A DNA stretch of 64,000 bases from Verrucomicrobia bacterium S94 (GTDB lineage Bacteria > Verrucomicrobiota > Kiritimatiellia > Kiritimatiellales > Pontiellaceae). The notes below the pieces were generated by a model. It was not told the origin of the DNA, did not search any database, and was given only the letters and a program-made list of their open reading frames with translations. This document shows positions 59,947 through 64,000 of the stretch, one piece after another. Position numbers and translations under genes: made by a program. Numbering within the stretch: the first letter of the stretch is position 1; each line of letters begins with the position of its first letter. The DNA is taken from contig CP036201.1 of NCBI GenBank assembly GCA_004299845.1, forward strand, positions 1,922,001 to 1,986,000, given 5' to 3'.

Positions 59947-60837
59947 TTAGCCGAGAAGCTGCAGAACACCCTGCGGCAGCTGATTGGCCTGGGCCAGCAT
60001 CGCCGTCCCAACCTGCTGCAGAATATTATATTTGGACATTTCAGCCGTTTCCTTGGCCACATCCACATCACGGATCCGGCTTTCAGTCGCACTGATGTTT
60101 TCTTCGTAGGAAAGCAGCCCTTCCAGCGTCTGATCCATCCGCTTCATTTCCGCACCGATATCAGCCCGTTTTCCGCTGATAAAATCAATGGCTGCATTGA
60201 CTTCCGTTACTGCAGCACCGGCATCCCCGGTCGCAGAAATATCAATGGTTCCACCGGACGTAATCAGTGCGCCCCAGGTGGTACCCGTACCGATATCTTC
60301 AGTTGAGGCACCCGAAAGATCCAGTGCTGTAGCAGAGGTGAAAACCTGCCCGCCATCGGCACCGACCTGCTGGGAAATCGGAGTACCGCCCTGAAAAAGC
60401 GCAAGACCGTTGAACTTACCGGCAGCATCAGCATCACCAGATCCCGCCGTATTATCGTCTCCGGCGATACGTTCGATCTCCGCCTGCATCTGAGCGAATT
60501 CCTTCTGCAGAATGGCCTTATCCGTATCCGACTTGGTCCCATCGTTGGCCATTACTGCCAGTTCACCCATACGACCGAGTATATCATGAATTTTCTGCAG
60601 CCAGGAATCGGCGGTCTGCAGATAATTGAGTTTGTTTTCCACGTTACCTGCCGCCGCCGAAGTATTGCGGGTCTGGGTACGCAGCCGTTCACTCATGGCG
60701 AGACCGGACGGATCGTCTCCGGCGTTGTTGATCCGGCTTCCCGAGGAAAGCTTGGACATCGAATCGCGCAGACTGCCGACGTTATTCGTATAGTTTCTCC
60801 AGACATTGAATGCCGAAACATTATTACTGACTTGCAT
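59947..60837 (-). CDS. fliC3: Flagellin 3
   Basis: The 296-residue flagellin begins MQVSNNVSAFNVWRNYTNNV and has LSSGSRINNAGDDPSGLAMS, an Ala/Gly/Asp-rich central stretch around 140-215, and the C-terminus KETAEMSKYNILQQVGTAML followed by QLPQGVLQLLG. It has its own sigma-28 promoter, CsrA-type leader and terminator, so it is a single-gene unit. The first about 250 nt are nearly identical to flagellin 4. Confidence 0.96.
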   Translation of the reverse strand: MQVSNNVSAFNVWRNYTNNVGSLRDSMSKLSSGSRINNAGDDPSGLAMSERLRTQTRNTSAAAGNVENKLNYLQTADSWLQKIHDILGRMGELAVMANDGTKSDTDKAILQKEFAQMQAEIERIAGDDNTAGSGDADAAGKFNGLALFQGGTPISQQVGADGGQVFTSATALDLSGASTEDIGTGTTWGALITSGGTIDISATGDAGAAVTEVNAAIDFISGKRADIGAEMKRMDQTLEGLLSYEENISATESRIRDVDVAKETAEMSKYNILQQVGTAMLAQANQLPQGVLQLLG

Positions 60838-60842
60838 GAGGT

Positions 60843-60887
60843 GCCTCCTTGGCTTTTATTTCATTTATACGTTGCACATCCTTGTGC
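60843..60887 (-). promoter_or_regulatory. Flagellin 3 leader with two CsrA-type hairpins
   Basis: On the RNA strand GCACAAGGATGTGC (60874-60887) forms a 4-bp stem with AAGGAT in the loop. GCCAAGGAGGC (60843-60853) forms a small stem with GGA in the loop and covers the ribosome-binding site 6 nt before the ATG. ACAAGGATGT matches the CsrA consensus core. Confidence 0.75.
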
Positions 60888-60934
60888 CTCTCACCGCATC
60901 CCGGCCCTTCCGGAATTTCCTGCGGATACCCGGC

Positions 60935-60961
60935 TATTCGGCCAAACGAACCCAAAACTTA
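60935..60961 (-). promoter_or_regulatory. Sigma-28 promoter of flagellin 3
   Basis: TAAGTTTT-N11-GCCGAATA is close to the FliA consensus. The predicted start gives a leader of about 91 nt. Confidence 0.82.
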
Positions 60962-61017
60962 AACTTCGAAATCAAATCGGTAAGATTTGCCGATTCGGTA
61001 AAAAAACATACGTATAT

Positions 61018-61047
61018 AAAAAAGCGGGCCCCGAAACCGGAACCCGC
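61018..61047 (-). terminator. Intrinsic terminator of flagellin 4
   Basis: On the minus strand GCGGGTTCC-GGTTTC-GGGGCCCGC forms a stem followed by six T, 25 nt after the flagellin 4 stop. Confidence 0.85.
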
Positions 61048-61071
61048 AGTCGCTTTCATAAAAAGTAAAAC

Positions 61072-62022
61072 TTAGCCGAGAAGCTGCAGAACACCCTGCG
61101 GCAGCTGATTGGCCTGGGCCAGCATCGCCGTTCCAACCTGCTGCAGAATATTATATTTGGACATTTCAGCCGTTTCCTTCGCCACATCCACATCACGAAT
61201 CCGGCTTTCCGTCGCACTGATGTTTTCCTCATAGGCAAGCAGCCCTTCCAGGGTCTGATCCATCCGCTTCATTTCCGCACCGACATCCGCGCGTTTTCCA
61301 CTGAGGTAATCAATCCCGGCATTAATGGCACCAATAGCCATTCCCGGCTCTCCGGTGGATCCGATGTTCAATCCACTTCCATCGGTCGTGCTGGTCAGCA
61401 AGCTTCCCCAGGTAAAAGTCGTATCATCACCGCCACCCGACGCGCCATCCGCACCGAGGTCGGTATATATCACGTCCGTATTCGCAGCCGTCAGGTCAAG
61501 GGCAACGCCTTCAAACGTCTGGCCGCCATCGGCTCCAACCTGCTGAATAACCCCATCCAACGCCCCGCTTGAATCCCCATCAACCGCCTGAAACAGGCGA
61601 AGGCCATTGAACTTTCCTGCAGCATTCGTATCGCCCGTCGTTGCCCCGGTAATACGCTTCATTTCATCCTGCATCTGGGCAAATTCTTTCTGCAGAATAT
61701 CTTTATCCGTGGTCGACTTAGTCCCGTCATTGGCCATTACAGCCAGTTCGCCCATACGACCAAGCATATCGTGCATTTTCTGCATCCAGGAATCGGCGGT
61801 CTGCAGATAGTTGAGCTTGTTTTCCACGTTGCTCGCCGCCGCCGAAGTATTGCGGGTCTGGGTGCGCAGCCGTTCACTCATGGCGAGACCGGACGGATCG
61901 TCTCCGGCGTTGTTGATCCGGCTTCCCGAGGAAAGCTTGGACATCGAATCGCGCAGACTGCCGACGTTATTCGTATAGTTTCTCCAGACATTGAATGCCG
62001 AAACATTATTACTGACTTGCAT
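61072..62022 (-). CDS. fliC4: Flagellin 4
   Basis: At 316 residues this is the largest of the four flagellins. Its termini match flagellin 3 almost exactly, but the central domain is longer and Gly/Asp/Thr-rich (DLGADGASGGGDDTTFTWGS). I start at 62022 (MQVSNNVSAF) because the leader, including ribosome-binding site and hairpins, ends there; the longer frame reads through the leader. It has its own sigma-28 promoter and terminator. Confidence 0.96.
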   Translation of the reverse strand: MQVSNNVSAFNVWRNYTNNVGSLRDSMSKLSSGSRINNAGDDPSGLAMSERLRTQTRNTSAAASNVENKLNYLQTADSWMQKMHDMLGRMGELAVMANDGTKSTTDKDILQKEFAQMQDEMKRITGATTGDTNAAGKFNGLRLFQAVDGDSSGALDGVIQQVGADGGQTFEGVALDLTAANTDVIYTDLGADGASGGGDDTTFTWGSLLTSTTDGSGLNIGSTGEPGMAIGAINAGIDYLSGKRADVGAEMKRMDQTLEGLLAYEENISATESRIRDVDVAKETAEMSKYNILQQVGTAMLAQANQLPQGVLQLLG

Positions 62023-62027
62023 GAGGT

Positions 62028-62069
62028 GCCTCCTTGGCTTTTCATTGAATGAGTTGCACATCCTTGTGC
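62028..62069 (-). promoter_or_regulatory. Flagellin 4 leader with two CsrA-type hairpins
   Basis: GCACAAGGATGTGC (62056-62069) and GCCAAGGAGGC (62028-62038) repeat the flagellin 3 arrangement exactly, while the sequence between them differs. This indicates selection on the two GGA hairpins. Confidence 0.75.
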
Positions 62070-62119
62070 CGCTCACCCGCTATTCCGAACCATTCAGAAT
62101 CTTTTCGCGGATAAACAGT

Positions 62120-62146
62120 TATTCGGCACGCAAAGCGAAATACTTA
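62120..62146 (-). promoter_or_regulatory. Sigma-28 promoter of flagellin 4
   Basis: TAAGTATT-N11-GCCGAATA fits the FliA consensus. The predicted leader is about 91 nt, as for flagellins 2 and 3. Confidence 0.82.
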
Positions 62147-62222
62147 AATGTTTGCCCATTAAATCCATTGCCCTGCATTTTTTGCCGAACCAAACCCTGA
62201 TACTACATTCCGCGGCTCCCTA

Positions 62223-62239
62223 TGGCATCCGGCCTGCTT
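62223..62239 (+). promoter_or_regulatory. Sigma-54 promoter of the divergent plus-strand operon
   Basis: TGGCATCCGGCCTGCTT has GG-N10-GC spacing and nearly the same bases as the flgF, flhA and fliO promoters. The -12 C at 62237 is 13 nt before the ATG at 62251, so +1 falls about 2 nt before the start codon. It ties the following genes to the flagellar regulon. Confidence 0.8.
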
Positions 62240-62250
62240 AGTCAGAACGC

Positions 62251-62538
62251 ATGAAAACACCTGATAAACAATGGGAACAGCGGACCTATATCAGCCGGGC
62301 AAACGTGGCACATAAACCCCTCAGCCGAAGCAGGCCGCTAAAACGTCAAACGGCCATCGTGAGAGCTGAAAAAATACGATTCAATTCAACGCCGGTTGAA
62401 ATCGGAGCCAAACAGGAACAAATTCAGCTGACCCCCATTATGAAAGACGGTCAGGTCAAAGCTCTGCAGGCGGTTTGCTCCTGCGGCTGCAAATCTACTT
62501 TTGATATCCAGTATGCAACGGAAGGAGAGCCCAAATGA
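62251..62538 (+). CDS. Small protein with CxCxC motif, unknown
   Basis: The 95-residue protein has a basic N-terminal half (SRSRPLKRQTAIVRAEKIRF) and a C-terminal part with LQAVCSCGCKSTFDIQY. Its three cysteines in CSCGC could bind metal. I do not recognise the family. It starts directly after a sigma-54 promoter and overlaps the next gene by ATGA, so it is the first gene of a three-gene flagellar operon. Confidence 0.7.
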   Translation: MKTPDKQWEQRTYISRANVAHKPLSRSRPLKRQTAIVRAEKIRFNSTPVEIGAKQEQIQLTPIMKDGQVKALQAVCSCGCKSTFDIQYATEGEPK

Positions 62539-63227
62539 TCTTAAGAACCTGGGCTTTAACCGGATTAACCATTCTGTTGACAGGAGGATGTACACACTTC
62601 GGGAACAATAAGCCGCTTAAAATCAATACCGAACAGAACTCATCCATGCGCATGCATGTCTATGACTGGGACGCACAGGAGTCTGCAGAAAACAGCAACA
62701 ATGCCGCTAAACAGATTCTGGTGCTGCCTCCACTGGGTATGGACAACTCCGACATGAAAACCGCTTTTTACCACCAGCTTTACAGCGGTGCTCAGCGGCG
62801 CCTTGCCTCCCCGCTTAAAATCATCCGCCCCGACAGTGCATATGCACCGTATATTGCCGACAGCAACCTCATACGTAACGACGGATCACTTGATATCGGA
62901 GAAATCGCCTTTATCGGCTCGCTAATGAATTGCGCATACGTTATTTGTCCGAATGTGCACGAGATTAAACCCTATCATCCTCAACGTATTGATATCGACC
63001 TGCTGTTCATCAGCTCTGGAACCGGAAAAATCTGCGCCGAGTTCTCCGGAGTATTCGACGCAAAAAACCGCGACATATATGATTACTTCATCGAATACAG
63101 CGATACAAACAAGAGAAGCAATGAAAGTAAGGACGACCAGGCCTTTAAAATAAAATCGCCGGCGGCCTTTCAGGGGTTTGTTGCTGATATGTGCGGAACA
63201 GTAATGGCCGACAGGCTTTCACTTTAA
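62535..63227 (+). CDS. Putative outer-membrane lipoprotein, unknown family
   Basis: The 230-residue protein has a lipoprotein signal (LTGLTILLTGGC, Cys at about 19). A mixed alpha/beta body follows: AKQILVLPPLGMDNSDMKTA, SLMNCAYVICPNVHEIKPYH, RIDIDLLFISSGTGKICAEF. The layout recalls the CsgG/LpoB/FlgO type of lipoproteins, but I cannot name a family. Coupled to the CxCxC protein and under sigma-54, it may belong to the outer-membrane part of the motor. Confidence 0.7.
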   Translation: MILRTWALTGLTILLTGGCTHFGNNKPLKINTEQNSSMRMHVYDWDAQESAENSNNAAKQILVLPPLGMDNSDMKTAFYHQLYSGAQRRLASPLKIIRPDSAYAPYIADSNLIRNDGSLDIGEIAFIGSLMNCAYVICPNVHEIKPYHPQRIDIDLLFISSGTGKICAEFSGVFDAKNRDIYDYFIEYSDTNKRSNESKDDQAFKIKSPAAFQGFVADMCGTVMADRLSL

Positions 63228-63241
63228 AACAGAGAACAAAA

Positions 63242-63505
63242 ATGGAAATCGGATTCACCACCGGATCATCCTCCCCCGTTTACAGCAATGTAAACCTCAA
63301 TAAAACCGATCGCTCCGCATCAGGCAGCACCGAAAGCGATCAGGTTCATACTTCGGACAGGGCACTCCTGCTGTCGCGCAGCCTTGCGGCACTAAAAAAA
63401 CAGATGGAGCCCCGGGAAAAAATACTGCAGCAGTACGCCGCCGAGCTTGATACCCCTGTAAAACCTGATGACTCTTCGCTGGACCGCATTTTAAGTCAGC
63501 TGTAA
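63242..63505 (+). CDS. FlgM-like anti-sigma-28 candidate
   Basis: The 87-residue protein has a Ser/Thr/Asn-rich, probably unfolded N-terminal half and a helical C-terminal half: DRALLLSRSLAALKKQMEPR, EKILQQYAAELDTPVKPDDS, SLDRILSQL. The pattern (small, disordered start, REKI followed by V-x-D and a final hydrophobic helix) resembles FlgM, the inhibitor of FliA, but identity is weak. I start at 63242 (MEIGFTTGSS), 14 nt after the lipoprotein stop. Confidence 0.5.
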   Translation: MEIGFTTGSSSPVYSNVNLNKTDRSASGSTESDQVHTSDRALLLSRSLAALKKQMEPREKILQQYAAELDTPVKPDDSSLDRILSQL

Positions 63506-63572
63506 TCCGCCGGTGCGGAAACGCGACCGCATTCAGACCGATATAAAAGCAACAGAAAACCCAAACGCTTCC

Positions 63573-64000
63573 TTACACCGCCACGTCCGGCGCCAGGCAT
63601 CTTCTTAATGCATCCAGCATCTGCTGTTTACGAATGGGCTTGGCCACATAATCATTCATTCCGGCAGCCATAAAAGTGTCGCTGTCACCCTTCATGGCAT
63701 GAGCGGTAAACGCAATGATCGGCACACGGTTTTCCGGATTTTCATTCGCCCGAATGTGTTTTGTTGCTTCCAGGCCATCAAGAACAGGCATCTGAATATC
63801 CATTACAATGGCATCAAATGAATGGGAGGAATCAGACGGGCCGTTCTGCAGCCCCAGTACATCCAGAGCCTTCTGTCCGTCTTCCACCTCAACCACCTCG
63901 CAACCTTCCCGTTCCAGAAAGGTTTTGGCCATTACACGATTCACTTTATTGTCTTCGACAATCAGTATTTTAGCTCCCGGAAGAGGATCGTCCTTCTCCG
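63573..64000 (-). CDS. Receiver domain, C-terminal part of a regulator or hybrid kinase (runs off the edge)
   Basis: The frame is open to the window end. It encodes a complete receiver domain: ILIVEDNKVNRVMAKTFLER, AIVMDIQMPVLDGLEATKHI with the phosphoacceptor Asp, AFTAHAMKGD and DYVAKPIRKQQMLDALRRC. The EDNxxN start and AFTAHAM segment are typical of receivers at the C-terminus of hybrid histidine kinases. The rest of the protein is beyond 64000. It converges with the plus-strand operon. Confidence 0.85.
   Translation of the reverse strand, partial: EKDDPLPGAKILIVEDNKVNRVMAKTFLEREGCEVVEVEDGQKALDVLGLQNGPSDSSHSFDAIVMDIQMPVLDGLEATKHIRANENPENRVPIIAFTAHAMKGDSDTFMAAGMNDYVAKPIRKQQMLDALRRCLAPDVAV

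Noticed and set aside
1-64000. CRISPR arrays, tRNA/rRNA genes, insertion sequences
   Set aside because: None seen on reading: no regularly spaced repeats, no tRNA-like cloverleaf sequences noticed, and no transposase or integrase frames.

Overview
The window is bacterial, about half G+C, and almost entirely coded on the minus strand. It holds most of the structural genes of a diderm flagellum: L- and P-ring genes, rod, hook, switch, the FlhA/FlhB/FliOPQR export gate, stator, filament cap and four flagellins. The combination of sigma-54 promoters, sigma-28, FliW-CsrA, sulfate activation and many TPR/REC/HDOD proteins would fit a PVC-superphylum bacterium such as a motile Kiritimatiellota. That placement is inference; I see no rRNA or marker gene that settles it.

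Region 1 (1-13,100) reads leftward as one long surface-polysaccharide operon. A GbsR/MarR-type regulator with a palindromic operator over its start and a NusG-like antiterminator lead into glmS, cysQ, an SLC13 anion permease, cysD, a frameshifted IVP/S23 four-helix-bundle gene, a fused cysN-cysC, rfbD-rfbB-rfbA-rfbC and a partial gmd. Together they would make GlcN-6-P, PAPS, dTDP-L-rhamnose and GDP-4-keto-6-deoxymannose, which suggests a sulfated rhamnose/6-deoxyhexose glycan. A 428-bp spacer follows, carrying a dispersed-type inverted repeat.

Region 2 (13,500-33,430) holds two operons, each with a sigma-54 promoter. The first is flgB-flgC-fliE-fliF-fliG-fliH-fliI-fliJ-motE-like-fliK-flgD-flgE-flbD-motA-motB-motB2-fliL-fliM-fliN, closed by an intrinsic terminator. 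The second is flgF-flgG-flgA-flgH-flgI-flgJ-flgN-flgK plus a 45-codon ORF. fliF and flgI are each broken by a single-base loss in a G run.

Region 3 (33,460-46,600) has the sigma-54-driven flhA-flhG-(2-TM protein)-fliA, followed by four signalling genes (REC-kinase, REC-HDOD, REC-degenerate HD-GYP, REC-DHp). Upstream lie fliO-fliP-fliQ-fliR-flhB and fliS-fliT, each with its own sigma-54 promoter.

Region 4 (46,600-58,750) holds the likely master regulators: an FlgR-type sigma-54 activator with its histidine kinase. It also has a REC-Fis regulator, an unrecognised block (small protein, 754-residue membrane-anchored helical protein, divergent response regulator, secreted LysM protein), flagellin 1, csrA, fliW, an asparagine-synthetase-like amidotransferase and fliD.

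Region 5 (58,750-64,000) is a flagellin array of three genes (one frameshifted), each with a sigma-28 promoter and a leader hairpin resembling a CsrA site. A divergent sigma-54 operon follows on the plus strand (Cys-motif protein, lipoprotein, FlgM-like protein), then the C-terminal receiver domain of a regulator that runs off the edge.

How it fits together: FlgR/sigma-54 would fire nine promoters sharing the core TGGCAT-N6-TGCT. FliA (sigma-28), possibly restrained by the FlgM-like protein, would fire the flagellins, and CsrA-FliW would gate flagellin translation. At five of the nine sigma-54 promoters the predicted +1 falls one or two nucleotides before the ATG, so these operons may make leaderless mRNAs. 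flgL, flhF, rpoN and chemotaxis genes are not in the window.
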